Shown here: one piece after another, positions 23,584-35,755 of the stretch | How positions within the stretch are numbered: position 1 is the stretch's first letter | Layout of the letters: every line of letters begins with the position of its first letter | Assembly: GCA_028095005.1 (NCBI GenBank) | Contig: CM051459.1 | Coordinates: forward strand, 255,736,229-255,800,228 | From: Rhynchospora pubera | Lineage: Eukaryota; Streptophyta; Magnoliopsida; Poales; Cyperaceae | Reading direction: 5' to 3' | Length of the DNA stretch: 64,000 nt | Notes under the pieces: generated by a model | What the model was told of the DNA's origin: nothing | The model's database searches: none | The model's input: only the letters and a program-made list of their open reading frames with translations | Position numbers and translations under genes: made by a program

Positions 23584-23584
<1 letters not shown>
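23205..23584. mobile_element. Foldback MITE, family F2 (GGCTAA ends)
   Basis: Ends GGCTAAAGTATAC and its inverse GTATATTTTAGCC, and the two halves are complementary over most of their length (ATTGAAAT..., GAAAAAAATGTAAAATTTGG). Bounded by (TA)(GA)n on the left and (CT)n(TA)n on the right. Same family as 32234-32595 and 35304-35687. Confidence 0.7.
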
Positions 23585-23642
<58 letters not shown>

Positions 23643-24043
23643 GTTTAGCTATGGTGAGATGCATCACAAAAAACCTTCCGTGAAATGCGATCAAAACATA
23701 TGAATCTGATTCAAAATGACCGATCCAAACCGTCTAATATAATCTCTCTATTGAAATCTTCATGCAGACTAAATTTTACATTTTTTCAAAATTTTTAAGT
23801 ATTTTTTAAAAATTTTAGAAAATCTTTAATCTAATTAGTTCTGTACCGTTCAAAAACTGTCATTTTTAAAAATCCGAAAAAAATATTTACAAATTCTGAA
23901 AAAATGTAAAATTCGGTCTACAAGAAGATTTCAATAGCCAGATCATAATACACGGTTTTGGATCTATCATTTTGAACCAGATTCATGAGTTTTGATCCCA
24001 TCTCACGGAAGATTTTTTGTGATGCATCTCACTATAACTAAAC
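23643..24043. mobile_element. Foldback MITE, family F1 (GTTTAGCTA ends)
   Basis: Ends GTTTAGCTATGGTGAGATGC / GCATCTCACTATAACTAAAC, nearly a full-length hairpin of two 200-bp halves. TA tracts on both sides. It is joined to the F2 element at 23205-23584 by a shared TA tract. F1 relatives: 31965-32195 and 34402-34801. Confidence 0.72.
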
Positions 24044-24404
24044 TCTATATATATATATAATTTGTAAACTTTTACCCATCAGATAGTCAGTAATTAAGAA
24101 ATAACTCTTACTCGTAAGTAGCCGATAAGTTAACGAAAATTTTTCTTTACTCATATTCATACTCGTTAGCCTAACAAAAATAAAACTTTATCCGTATGAT
24201 CATATATGTCTTATTGAATATGGTACGGATAGAGTATAAACAAATAAATGGTTTTACTAACGGCCCTAAAAAGACACAAGGCTCGTGTCGCTTGTAGAGT
24301 AATCACACTGATATAGATCTTATAATTTGAAAATATAAAGGCCCAAAACGTGAAAAAATCCAGCATAACACGCGTTATCGCATTGATGATATAGATCACA
24401 CAAT

Positions 24405-24790
24405 TTTAAAAGAGCATGGTTCTAGTGCCACAAGTGTCACAATTTCTCTTTTGAATTAATATTTTAAAATTTTAAAATTTAATTTTCTAATCCAAACCGT
24501 TGATCTTGTTCAATTAGTGATGCATTTCAATATATTTTTATAAATTTTGGGGTTTATTCGATATTTGATCAAGAGGCAAAAAAATGAACGAATTTTGTTA
24601 ATTATAATAGATTAATTTTAATATGTTCATGTGTTAGCCTCTTAATCGAATATCAAATAAATTCCAAAATTTATAAAAATTATATAAAAATGCATCGTTC
24701 GTAAAATTGAACAAGATCAACCGTTTGAATTCGAAAATTAAATTTTAAAATTTTTAAATATTAATAAAAAAGAGAAGATGCTGCTCATTT
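24405..24790. mobile_element. Foldback element, AT-rich
   Basis: The halves 24440-24600 and 24610-24770 are inverted copies (for example TTGATCTTGTTCAATTAGTG against the inverse of CGTAAAATTGAACAAGATCAA). It carries the AATCCAAACCGTT motif common to F1 and F2. The termini are approximate. Confidence 0.55.
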
Positions 24791-25004
24791 TAAAATATAG
24801 CGATATCTGCGGTCAATCATCATAGCAACATCAAAAAGAACACGCTTTTCTAATACGGTCACATTATATATGCGCTTTATAATTATTTCTAACTTAGTAA
24901 CTTACGTGTCATTTTTTTAAAGGTTACTTACCTGTCATGTTCTACGTTAGAAATTAGTTCTACAATCTACAGCTTCTTACGTGTCGTATTCTACATTGGG
25001 TTGT

Positions 25005-25478
25005 ATATGAGCCGAGTTCGAGCGAGTTGAGCATAACTCGAACTCGTTACAATTCGAGTCAATTCGTGACTCGTTCGGAAAGCAGTTCCGAGTTATTCGA
25101 ACTAACTCGAACTCGTCATTTTGTAACTCGAGTCAACTCGTGAATAGATGCAATAATTATCTAAAAAAAAATTCTACACATACACAAACAAATATTTCAG
25201 AACTCATAACACGTGCATAAACTAAGTTGTGTTGTGCATCGAAAGAAAAAAAATATTTGGGGACTAAGTTTTTTTTGGACTATACAGTATACACTGATAT
25301 AATATTTTTATTTTCTACACGTATATATTGTTGATTCGAGTTGGACCTAATTCGAACTCACTAAATAAAACTCACGAGCTTTTAGAACTCAAGTCCTCTT
25401 TAACTCTTACCAACGAATTTTTTTCGAATCCAATTCGAATAACTCACGAGTTACGAGTTATTTGCTCAACCTAAGTGG
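25005..25478. mobile_element. hAT-like non-autonomous element with GAACTCG sub-terminal repeats
   Basis: Dense AACTCG/CGAGTT motifs in both orientations at both ends (25015-25145 and 25325-25465) around a quieter centre, and a right end reading TAGGTTGAGCAAATAACTCG on the minus strand. This matches the style of plant hAT elements. No target duplication was established. Confidence 0.45.
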
Positions 25479-26315
25479 TCACTTACAGCGCACATATTAA
25501 AAGTGATGATACTACACGTGTAAATCGACATATAGGGCGCATATGAAAGAAATAGATGGATGCGTCATAAAAGTTTGACAATATGCGCAAATTGGATTGT
25601 CGGTCACTATATAAGCCTACCAATTATAAATGCAATGAAGTGGAATAAAGAGACAAAAAAAGAAATTTTTTTCTCGTGTGTGTGTGTGTGGGAGGGGGGG
25701 AGGGGCGGGGTCGGGGTGTTTCGTAATTGGCATATGATTTCAATTTTTCTTTAATATATATATATTTTTTGTCTCCCAGCAAAGGACGGTGAAGAAAAAA
25801 TTTATTAAAAGCAATATTTGAAAATTCAACCAGACATCGAACCAAATCGGTGGAAAAAAGTGAAGGACGCCATAAATATGAAATAGAATTTTTTTAACAA
25901 ATGGAAATAGAAATGAAAAAAAAAAGATAAATAGGCCAATATTTGCCTTTGAAAAATCTGCCGAGATTCTATTAGGCAGAATGGACCCTTCTTCGGCGGG
26001 GTTAAGTAGGCCGGTGAAATGAAATATATCAAGCACCTTTAAATTGAGCCGTTCTGATTCACTATTTTTTTCCAATTCAACCGGCTCGTAGTAACTAAGT
26101 AGGTCCTCAACCTTCCTAAACGTATCCTTTTTTTTTTCAATAATGAACTTGTTCGATAACCGATGTTCGGTTGAATCGATTAGACTTGCACGAGTCTAAT
26201 GATAAAAAACAAGACTTTGAATGAAAGTAACAAATTCAAAACTCGACCAGAAGATCTCTTATTAAATATTTCAATTTCAAAAGATGAGATACTTGAACCT
26301 TGAATCCTTATATGC

Positions 26316-26467
26316 TCCCGTGCGGGACCGTCCAGCGCAGCGTACAAACCATTCGATCTGATCTGGACGGTTCGGGCCTACCAATCAGGTTACATGCACA
26401 GGGCTCCCATTGCCATTGAGATTAAATCACACGGCTCAGTGAGCTGGACAGTCCCGCGAGGGACGGG
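26316..26467. mobile_element. Small foldback element
   Basis: CCCGTGCGGGACCGTCCAGC on the left and GCTGGACAGTCCCGCGAGGG on the right are imperfect inverted repeats about 110 bp apart. The interior repeats CTGGACGGTTCGGGCC. Non-coding. Confidence 0.5.
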
Positions 26468-27314
26468 ATTTCATTTCCTTGAGCCTTGACTCCATTCTTT
26501 CTTGAAAAAGAAAATGATAATTTCTTCTAAGTGGAAGATTTCCTCGTTTTTCTCTTCTCCCAGAAAAAAAAAAGCATCGCAGATTCACAAACATAGTACA
26601 AACTACAATTTACAAACGAAAATAGGAACGAAATAAGGTGCGGACTAAATTTTAAAGACTCCTTAAGGCCCAATTGACCGTGGGTAACTCAATCAACGCC
26701 TGTAGATATATAAGTGAGGAAAAGGCTTGTAGACTCCTTAGGGCCCAATTATAATGAGGAATTGAGGATTCACTAGAAATAAATGCATCAAATCACAAGA
26801 CATAATTTATGCCGTAGTTTCTGAAGATTTTTTTTTTCTCGCCAGAACTTGGCCCAAATCTAACCTAAGATCAACGATCGAAATTGGGATTAGGGTTTTT
26901 AAAAGTTCAAGGTTATGCTTAAAAAGTATTTTGGTTACATACTTATATTAGATGGAAATTGTAAGTTCATATAAGATGTCCGTTTAAGCACAGATATATA
27001 AATGTAACCATATAAAATTTGCATTTAAAAATCAGGAAAGATATTTTTACTCAAATTTACAGATGATTGTCTTGTAGATAGTTATTTCAATGTGTTACAT
27101 ATACAAATCTTTAAAATATAGCCAATCGTTAATCTTAACACTTAGAACTTTCACTTTTGTCCTCCACACATAATCCTAATTTTTGTAAAGCAATGATAAG
27201 TTAAATATACGCAGGGTTGCAAACTGGGTGCAGCAATCAAAGTTAAGAATTCCCACCAAGAGAAGCTGATCCGAATTTCTTAATTGTTTCTCTTATAAGT
27301 CTTATCCCCACAAA
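26468..27314. other. Intergenic, no gene seen
   Basis: AT-rich. CTCCTTAAGGCCCAATTGACC (26660) and CTCCTTAGGGCCCAATTATA (26734) form a short direct repeat. Nothing coding. Confidence 0.35.
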
Positions 27315-27481
27315 GGGGCCGTTTGGATCCCCATGGAATTTTGGAGAATTTCATCTGCCTACCATAAATTTATTATAAACAATTCAAACTCTTCACAAAA
27401 TTACACACTTCTCAATAAATTTATTCTTAGGAATTTCAACTTTCTCAAATTCTCCAATTTTCTGAGCGATCCAAACGCCCC
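27315..27481. mobile_element. MITE, GGGGCCGTTTGGATC type
   Basis: Ends GGGGCCGTTTGGATCC / CGATCCAAACGCCCC, with the core AAATTTATTATAAACAATTC shared with the other GTTTGGAT MITEs, but the outer third (GGAATTT/AAATTCTCC) resembles the 8485-8640 insert. No clear target duplication. Confidence 0.6.
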
Positions 27482-29159
27482 AGAGAGAAGCTGGATCCAA
27501 ATTTCTTAATTGTTTCCTGCCAACTGTACTGCTTGTGCGCACGCTTTTTCTTGTCCCTCTCAATACAGTCGTCCTTGTGCAAAAATACTTATTATTGCAG
27601 AAACCTGCAATACCTATTAGCTACTTTTCAGACTAGACATGCATAATGGAGAACGAAATGCGTCTTGATAGAGAGTTGAAATATTGAGAATAATATTAAT
27701 TAAAAAAGTGTTATTTCGATTTCTGAATGAATGATAGAAATTATTTTTAGTTTGAATATTACTCTATTTTTGAAAAAAAATATATCTAAACTTTTAAATT
27801 AGCGATTATTTCTCACACATCCAAACATATTTGATGCCAAAGATTTTTTTTAAAAAAAAACCCCGTAAATTGCACTCTATACAATGTTTTAAATTCTATG
27901 GTCAAACCCCAAGCTTACACTGCATTACGTATTTTGCCTTTCTTTTTTGTAAGCCCACGTGCCTTCGTGCTTCACAGATTGACTAAAATTAAGATTTAAT
28001 TTAAGTGCGTATATATTTCTTATTAAATAGATTAATTAGAGCATAAATTTTTGTTTACACATTGTGTTCCATCTGTCCGTCATGGCAAATGCCAATTCGT
28101 TCAGTCTACTTTGATGGAAAGATTATTTAATATGAAGTGTTGCCAAGGACCGAAAGAGAAAGGTACAAACATTGCAAATAATGCATGGCAAAGTAGTATA
28201 AAATATAATTGCGTGACAGCATGAATAGTTATAGAAGTTGTTGAAAATTATTTAATATCGTACGTACGTGATCTATATTTTAACTAAATAAAAATATAAA
28301 CAAGCTCACACAGCTTACATGGCAAAGCTGCTTAAATCGTCTCCATAGCAATTATACTATTTCTTTTAATAGAAAAACTATAGCTTTGGTTAAAATGATT
28401 TTCATGTAGAATTGCATTTGATTAGAATTGATGTCTCGGAATTTCTTTGGATCTAATAACATAAAATACCGATCAAATGAATTGAAATCTGTTTATTTTG
28501 ATAAAAAAAATCTAATAAAATCAAATCAAATGCAATCATGTGTGGGAAAAAAATTGTGATTTTAATCAGTGCCTACATGATAAAAAAATAACTTTTTACG
28601 TATAAATTTTGAAAGGAAATATATCGGGAAATCAAAAGTGATTTAAAAATCACGACAATCGTAAAACTATTATAAAAATTAGGTAAAATATAAATGTAGA
28701 TATATTCTTCATAATATAGTTACTGTATGCACTAAGTTTGATGCACTCCGAGAAAAATTTTATAATCAATCAAGTATTTTTTTTTTAGACATACTAGATC
28801 GCGGCTATCTAGTTATAATCAATCAAGTATTGATAAAACAATATTATTGATATTTAAATCGCTCAATAATTAACCAATTAGTTTTCAAGTGATTAATTTA
28901 TACGTAATTTGTTTACTTTAAATATATAGGCTTTCCCACTTTACTTCTAGTGACTAACATATCAATTTTTGTTTCATGTTAGAAATCTTGTTTGCATTTT
29001 ATTTACTTACGTGCATAACGTACAACCTTATTAAATATGAAAAGTTCCCCAATTGCAATATTGAAAACCAACAAACAAAGCTTAATGTTAAATTGTTAAT
29101 AATAAACAATAATCAATCTTGAGGGGACAACCGCGCCGCGCAATAATAGTAAACTAATC
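27482..29159. other. Intergenic, no gene seen
   Basis: About 1.7 kb of AT-rich DNA. No exon, transposon end or RNA gene was recognised. Confidence 0.4.
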
Positions 29160-29233
29160 AACCATTTGCAGTATTGTTTTGCAAGATATCTCATGGATTA
29201 GTAGGAAAGCGTCCTGGATCAAGGGAAACCTCC

Positions 29234-29322
29234 CACGTGCTCACCACGCCAACCCATGGCGCCTTGACACGTTTTGTGAGAGATGGGATGCGGCCCATGT
29301 GGGTCCCACACCCCACGTGGGG
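29234..29322. promoter_or_regulatory. Cluster of G-box and TCP-type palindromes
   Basis: CACGTG at 29234-29239, GTGGGTCCCAC at 29299-29309 (satisfies both TCP consensus forms, GGNCCCAC and GTGGNCCC) and CCCCACGTGGGG at 29311-29322 (a perfect 12-bp palindrome with a G-box). They sit in a GC-richer island of about 180 bp. No gene lies near, so regulatory use is uncertain. Confidence 0.45.
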
Positions 29323-29345
29323 CACGTCAAGCATCAATCAAGATC

Positions 29346-30828
29346 CCGTGAGATCAATAGTATTATTTGATTGAGGAAACTTGGAGTGCGTTCATACATC
29401 ATTTTTGACAAATTCCAATTAGACTCCCAATAATGCTTTGTTTAAACGGATTAACCCAAAAGGCCGAAATGTCAGGCCCCCCCTGCAAAATACAAAATTT
29501 TAGTCCAGACGGCGTTTGAATTCTCAAGAAGTATGTAGTAGTAATCACGCTTGACTTGGTAAACACGATCATCTCACTTATTAAAAAAAATGATTTTGGA
29601 TATTTTCTTCAAAAAAAAAAAAAGAATAACATTGGATAATGACAAACGCAACTTAATTGGCGTTGTTAGGCTCTCCGCAGCGCCGTTTCTGATGATAGAG
29701 CTTATTCGAAGAAGAATAAAATTCATATTATACACCGAGCGACCAATATTGTGGAGATAAATTCGACTTTGGGGTTGTAATAGATCAATATTAGCTTTAA
29801 TGTTATTATTATGTTAAAATTTTACTAGAAGTAGATTCATATATATTGTATATATAGAGGATAATTTATTAGCTTTGAAATTTTAAACCGTCAAATAATA
29901 CCATCTCTAAATCCTAAAAGGTAAAACCGTCAAATAATAAAAATCATGTTTCAGACAAATTTTTAATATGCATATCTAGCTGTTTATAATAAGTTGCACG
30001 AAACATCAAATAAATATTTGAAGTCACTTTTCACCGGCCTAATAAAGTTTTGACTCAAATTTTTTTTAACTAATTACAATATCCATTTTTTTACCTCTTG
30101 AAAATAAAAAAGTATTTTTATCAAGATTTTAAAAACTCTATTTTATCTCGATTTTCGTTCATACCACATAATCGTTTTATCGCCGTTTTTCGCTGCGCAA
30201 CCACTATCGCCATTTTACCCCAACAAACGCTAAATCACCCTCCAACAGCTAAACCACACAAATATTTTAAAACCTTGATTTTTATATACAAAGATATAAT
30301 ATATGTTGTTAAAGGAATAATGCGAGCCAATAGTATTCTATGCATTTCAATTTTCCATGACCGTCAGTGCCAGGTTCGTCTAAAGAAAATAATGGTACTA
30401 CATTGAAGAACCGTAAATACATAAATTACTCAACATGTAAATTTGGTTCTCACGAATAGAACTGCAAACTTGCAAGAATGTTTACATTCACAGTAAAATT
30501 ATGGAATAAAACGGCATTTTCTCTAGATGACTAGTTGGTTGGTGTTGCAATCAAGTTTTATGATAGGCTGGTGATGATAGAAATTTGTAATTTTTTCTGA
30601 TTAATAATATTCCTTCGTGTTGTGTTGCTTGTTTTGAAAAATTTGTACAAAGCCAACCATCTACCTATAAAATAATGTTAATCGTATATAATGACACGAA
30701 CACTTGAAAATATCAAATTAATAATTTTACACGGCATGGCGGCATGCATCAATAAAGCAACTCTATATATACTATTTATGTATGATCTTTTTTATTTTTT
30801 CGTTGAATCTTTTCTTTTCTTTCTCTTT
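29346..30828. other. Intergenic, no gene seen
   Basis: AT-rich sequence with short A and T runs; reading frames are not protein-like. Confidence 0.4.
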
Positions 30829-30986
30829 GGCTCCGTTTGGATAGGTGTGGGAAAAAAGAAAAAAGAGAAGAAGTGAGAAAAAATATTGAAAAGTGTGTAA
30901 ATTTGTAAAGAATTTAAATTATTTATAATTTTTTTCTTTTTTTCCTTCTTCTTTCTTACTACTTCTCAACGCATCCAAACGAAGGC
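30829..30986. mobile_element. GTTTGGAT-type MITE, TSD TTT
   Basis: Ends GGCTCCGTTTGGATAGGTG / GCATCCAAACGAAGGC, flanked by TTT (30826-30828, 30987-30989). The core is AAAAGTGTGTAAATTTGTAA. Confidence 0.65.
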
Positions 30987-31964
30987 TTTGCGCAGCTCAA
31001 CAGTTTGGTGAAAGTAACACAGCCACTAACAAATAAAATAAAATACAGGTCCGTGGCAAAACTGCCAGAAAACATTGGGAAAAGAGTTTGGTAAAACCAG
31101 GTCTACTTAGCCCCCACGTGTTGGTGCGAGTTATTTTACTAGGTCAACACCAAATATGAACAGCTTCGGGCCAATGATAAAAGAAATTAACGGTTAGGAT
31201 TGTATCTTAAAGGTCAACTCTAGCGCTATGTATCTGACAGACTGATACTATACCCTGATCTACAGGGTCGGAGCCAGAAATATAGAATACATAAAATTAA
31301 GTAACTTTGAATATTTTACGAAAAAGTTCATGTTCCGACTAATTGGCATCTATAAATTTAGCAGTCCATTTTATAGCATAAAGTGAGGATTTATTTAACA
31401 GCTAATAAATTTAATAGTTTGTTAAAATGAGTTTTATTGTAACTTGTATTGAAGAAAAAAAACAATAAATTAATTTCGAACATGTAAATTTTATTATTAA
31501 ATTTGAGAAATAAAACATAAAATATGAAGAAAGGAATCTCTAAACAATGTATTTTTTTTTCTTTCTTTGCTTCGAGAATATTGTGATATTTATTTCCGAA
31601 AAGCACTTGTACACTTTTTTATATTCCAATAAGAACGTGAAAACTGGAGATTGGTACCATATCTATGTTTAACAAGGCATCGGCAGTCTAATCATAATTA
31701 AAGTAATTTAGTACAAAAAAAAACATGCACGCGTCGTATCAAATATTTGTATACGTATTTGTACATGATAACTTTTTTTTATTATCTAACAACAATTAAT
31801 GAAATAGTCTATGATATATCCAACAGAAATATCTTCCCCTCCAAACTTCACTAATTGCTATGTGAGGGTCATTGCAAAAAAGGTGATGGCTATAAATGAG
31901 CTAGGGACATATCTCCTTGCCATTATCATTGCAATATTATATATTTAAGGAGCGAGAATTTGGA

Positions 31965-32195
31965 TATGGTGAGATGCATCACAAAAGAGTCTTTCGTGGG
32001 TTGCGATCAAAATACTTTGATATGGTTCAAGATGTTTAATTCAAACCGTCTAATATGATCTCAAATTTTTTGAAATTTCTATGCAAACAGAATATTACAT
32101 TTTTTTTCAAAATTTTTAAGTATTTTTAAAAATTTTACAAAATCGTTAATCTAATTAGTTTTGAACCTAAAAACGATTTTCAAAAATATTTTAAA
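31965..32195. mobile_element. Half copy of foldback family F1
   Basis: TATGGTGAGATGCATCAC to about AAAACGATTTTCAAAAAT corresponds to the left half of the F1 element at 23643-24043; the right half is missing and a TA/GA tract follows directly. Confidence 0.6.
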
Positions 32196-32233
32196 AAAAA
32201 TAATATATAGATATATATAGAGAGAGAGAGGTG

Positions 32234-32595
32234 GGCTAAAGTGCCATAAATGGCGATGCCATAGATGTCCTTTTTGAGTCATTTTTATAAGATCCGAAAT
32301 TCAATCGGTTAATCCAAACCGTTCAAATTGATCACCATATTGAAATACTATTGGAGACCAAATTTTACAGTTTTTTTTATTTTTTTGCTATTTATTTTGA
32401 TATGTTCAAATTGAAGGGTCTGAAATACTCCAATTATAACATTTTTTTAAAATATCATAATGAATAGCAAAAAAATTTGAAAAAAAATGTAAAATTTGGT
32501 CTCCAAGGGTATTTTAATATGGTGAATAACTTGAACGGTTCGGATTGAGTATTTGAATTTTGGATATCAAAAAATGACTCTATGGCACGTTAGCC
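32234..32595. mobile_element. Foldback MITE, family F2
   Basis: Ends GGCTAAAGTGCC / GGCACGTTAGCC with complementary halves. The left side is (TA)n(GA)n. The right side was split from its TA tract by the solo LTR at 32603-34361, because the tract resumes at 34366. Confidence 0.68.
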
Positions 32596-32602
32596 ATCCT
32601 AC

Positions 32603-34361
32603 TGTTAGTAAATGTGTAATTTTCGATTTTTATGCTAATTACAAGTTAATTAAGCCATCGAAACAACACACACAACGAATCGTGCACAAAAGCCAAGTTA
32701 ACACAAAGAGATAGGTGGAAATTATACCTCCCGCGAAATCGTATTCGCGGGGCTCGATCCTACGGCATGGGAATCGATGGGGTGCTCTCCTTCGCCTCCT
32801 AATCGCGCCTCGAGTCCACCTAGAGATTAACCAAGGTCTAAATCGATTCGTGCTAGCGATTCGATTAGAACAAAGCTAATCCAAGGTATTCTCTCTTCTT
32901 CTTTAATTAACAATTTAATTAGTGGAGAGAATATTGCTCAACTCATGAGCTAATGGAGAGAGAGAGGAGGTGAGGCCGGCGGCCAAAGAGAGGGAGAGGG
33001 GAGTGGCGGCTAGGTCTAGGGAAGAGAGAAGGATGGATTTTGCTTCTATGCACCTCCTTAAATAGTGCACAAATCCTACCTACCACCTATCCTTTAATTA
33101 CCACATTGCCACTCAACCCTAGTCTCTATGGCCGGCCCCTTTATGGGCTCTAATGGGCCTCTTAACTCACTCAAACAAGCCTCTAATTCATTTAATTAAA
33201 AGCTACTCCAAATGCTCTTTAATCGGGCTATATATTTAATGCATATATATTGGCCCAATAAATTAATATAACTATTTATATTAAATTGAGTTGAACTAAA
33301 ATAATTATTAACCAATTAATAATTATTCTAGGATTAGCTAATACATTAATTTATTTCAATATGATCCATTTGACTTAATTAATTATAACGGTATATAATT
33401 AATTAATCAACTTATCATATTTCCGCAATACGAGCTATTGCGAATAAATAAATAATGCACTGTCTTGGTCAAAACTCTATTTTGTGTGACCCTTTGAGGA
33501 TTTATGCTAAGTTGGACATGGAATTAAATCGCTATTTAATTCCAATAATCATAAGCGGTATCTAGCAACACGTTACGATTCCCAATTCGCATAAATAGTG
33601 TACTGCTACAGTATTTAAATCCTGCATACGAGAATAAATATATTTCCCTATTTTGATTCTTATGTCACACGATATCATCGTATAATCCAAGATAGGAATG
33701 TGTCATTCTTGCAGATTATACGTTTCTTGATCTAGAGATAATTGTATAAAGTTGCATGCAAACAATCTATCTCCATCAAGGGGCCCAAACAGATATCGTC
33801 ACTCACTAAGTGAATTAATGAGGGACATACGGTTTTCTTGATGATTAGCTTTTCCCCGCACAATTCAAGAGAACATAAATAAAGTCCGTATAGCAGCCCT
33901 TATCGGGAATCAGCGGTAGACGATATTTATTGAACCTATCCTCATGTGGAAAAGATAAACATCTCAAACTTAGAACCAAAATCATTACGAAATAAACAAT
34001 GACACATAACACAATCCATATGTTTATTTCGATGGGTCAAGTCCTGTGCTATGTTCCATAACATACACATATGCAATTAAGTTGGTAACTCTTTACCTAT
34101 GATTAGTAGAACTTAATCATCACTTAACTTGCATACTAATCTTATATGATAATTAATGTTCCTTGTTAATTATCAAGATTATGGACCGTTTAGATTTATT
34201 ATTGTCATTCTAAAGAATGATCAACAGAGATCTACTATTCAGATCCTCAACCTGAATGATCTGTCAATAATAAACCTGGGAACAGATGATAAAATATCAT
34301 CCAAAACATAAACTAATAATTAAGTCATTAAATTATTGACTTCTAGGACATAACTCCAACA
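32603..34361 (-). mobile_element. Solo LTR, Copia-like, with 5-bp TSD CCTAC
   Basis: Read on the minus strand it begins TGTTGGAGTTATGTCCTAG, a start I know from plant Copia LTRs, and ends TACTAACA. Identical CCTAC flanks lie at 32598-32602 and 34362-34366. There is no internal coding region, so this is a 1759-bp solo LTR left by recombination between two LTRs. It inserted exactly at the junction between an F2 foldback element and its flanking TA tract. Confidence 0.85.
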
Positions 34362-34363
34362 CC

Positions 34364-34366
<3 letters not shown>

Positions 34367-34401
<35 letters not shown>
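34367..34401. repeat. (TA)n microsatellite between elements
   Basis: Uninterrupted TA repeat between the solo LTR target site and the next foldback element. Equivalent tracts lie at 34802-34836, 35249-35280 and 35713-35738. Confidence 0.85.
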
Positions 34402-34402
<1 letters not shown>

Positions 34403-34798
34403 TTTAGCTACGGTGAGTCGCGACTCACGGACCCTCCGGTGAGTCACGACCAATACTCCTAGATCTAGATCAAAATGACCGATCCAAACCGTCCAATATG
34501 ATCTCTCTATTGAAATCTCCATGTAGACCAAATTTTTCATTTTTTCGAAATTTTGAAGTATTTTTTTGAAATTTTAGAAAATCGTTAATCTAATTAGTTC
34601 TAAACCATTCAAAAACATCAGTTTTTAAAAATCCGAAAAAAATACTTAAAAATTTTGAAAAAATAAAAAATTTGGTTTGCACGGAGATTTCAATAGGGAG
34701 ATCATATTGGACTGTTTGGATCGTTCATTTTGATCTAGATCTAAGAGTATTGGTCGCGACTCACCGGAGGGTCCGTGAGTCGCGACTCACCGTAGCTA

Positions 34799-34801
<3 letters not shown>
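34402..34801. mobile_element. Foldback MITE, family F1 variant
   Basis: Ends GTTTAGCTACGGTGAGTCGC / GCGACTCACCGTAGCTAAAC with arms of nearly 200 bp. Contains the perfect palindrome GTGAGTCGCGACTCAC at each end. The interior follows F1 (CCGATCCAAACCGTCCAATA), but the outer 60 bases differ from the 23643 copy. Confidence 0.75.
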
Positions 34802-34837
<36 letters not shown>

Positions 34838-34839
<2 letters not shown>

Positions 34840-35244
34840 TAAATCTATTGTGAACCATGATGCATAGAGCGCTCTGTGCACCACGACCGTTTGATCGGTG
34901 ATTTTGCAAATTGACAAATCTAAATTAACTAATCCAATCTATATATTGAAATCTCATAACAAACAAAATTTTACAATTTTAAACAAATTTTTACTATTTT
35001 TTCGAATTTTTTAAAACTTACAATTTTTAGCTTATAAATTAGTATATTTATAGCAAAAAATGGCATGTGTTAAAAAATTCGAAAAAAATAATAAAAAAAT
35101 TTAAAAAGTTGTAAAATTTTGTTTGCTATGAGATTTCAATATATAGATTGGGTTGGTTAAATTAGATTTGACAATTTGTGAAACCACCGGCCAAAACGGT
35201 CATGGTGCACGGAAGCTTATATGAACCATGGTTCACAATAGATT

Positions 35245-35248
<4 letters not shown>
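34838..35248. mobile_element. Foldback MITE, family F3 (AGTAAATCTATTGTGAACC ends)
   Basis: Left AGTAAATCTATTGTGAACC and right GGTTCACAATAGATTTACT are inverted, and the halves pair through most of the length (GTTTGCTATGAGATTTCAATA against its inverse). TA tracts are on both sides. Confidence 0.72.
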
Positions 35249-35302
<54 letters not shown>

Positions 35303-35303
35303 T

Positions 35304-35687
35304 GGCTAACGTACCATCGATGGCACGGAGGGTCCCGTGCCATCAAGTTATTTTTTGAGATCCAAAATTCAAATGGTCAATCCAAACCATTCAAGTTGTT
35401 ATCCATATTGAAATATCTTTGGAGACCAAATTTTATATTTTTTCGAATTTTTTTGCTATTTATTATGATATTTTTAAAAACATTATGATTAGAGTATTTC
35501 AGGCCCTTCAATTTGAAAATATCATAATAAATAGCAAAAAAATTCGAAAAAATATAAAATTTGATCTCCAAAGGTATTTCAATATTTTGATCAACTTGAA
35601 CGGTTTGGATCGACCGTTTGACTTTTGAATTTCGAAAAACGAGTCAATAGAAAATTGATGGCACGTGCCATCGATGGTACGTTAGCC
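35304..35687. mobile_element. Foldback MITE, family F2
   Basis: Ends GGCTAACGTACCATCGATGG / CCATCGATGGTACGTTAGCC, with halves complementary through ATTTTTTTGCTATTTATTATG. Bounded by (TA)(GA)n and (CT)n(TA)n(GT)n. Confidence 0.75.
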
Positions 35688-35694
35688 ATTTTCC

Positions 35695-35754
<60 letters not shown>

Positions 35755-35755
<1 letters not shown>

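Noticed and set aside
35228..35628. Mirror-image frames on both strands with the same ETKFYIFSNFFAIYYDIF-like peptide
   Set aside because: They arise because a foldback element reads nearly the same on both strands; not a gene.
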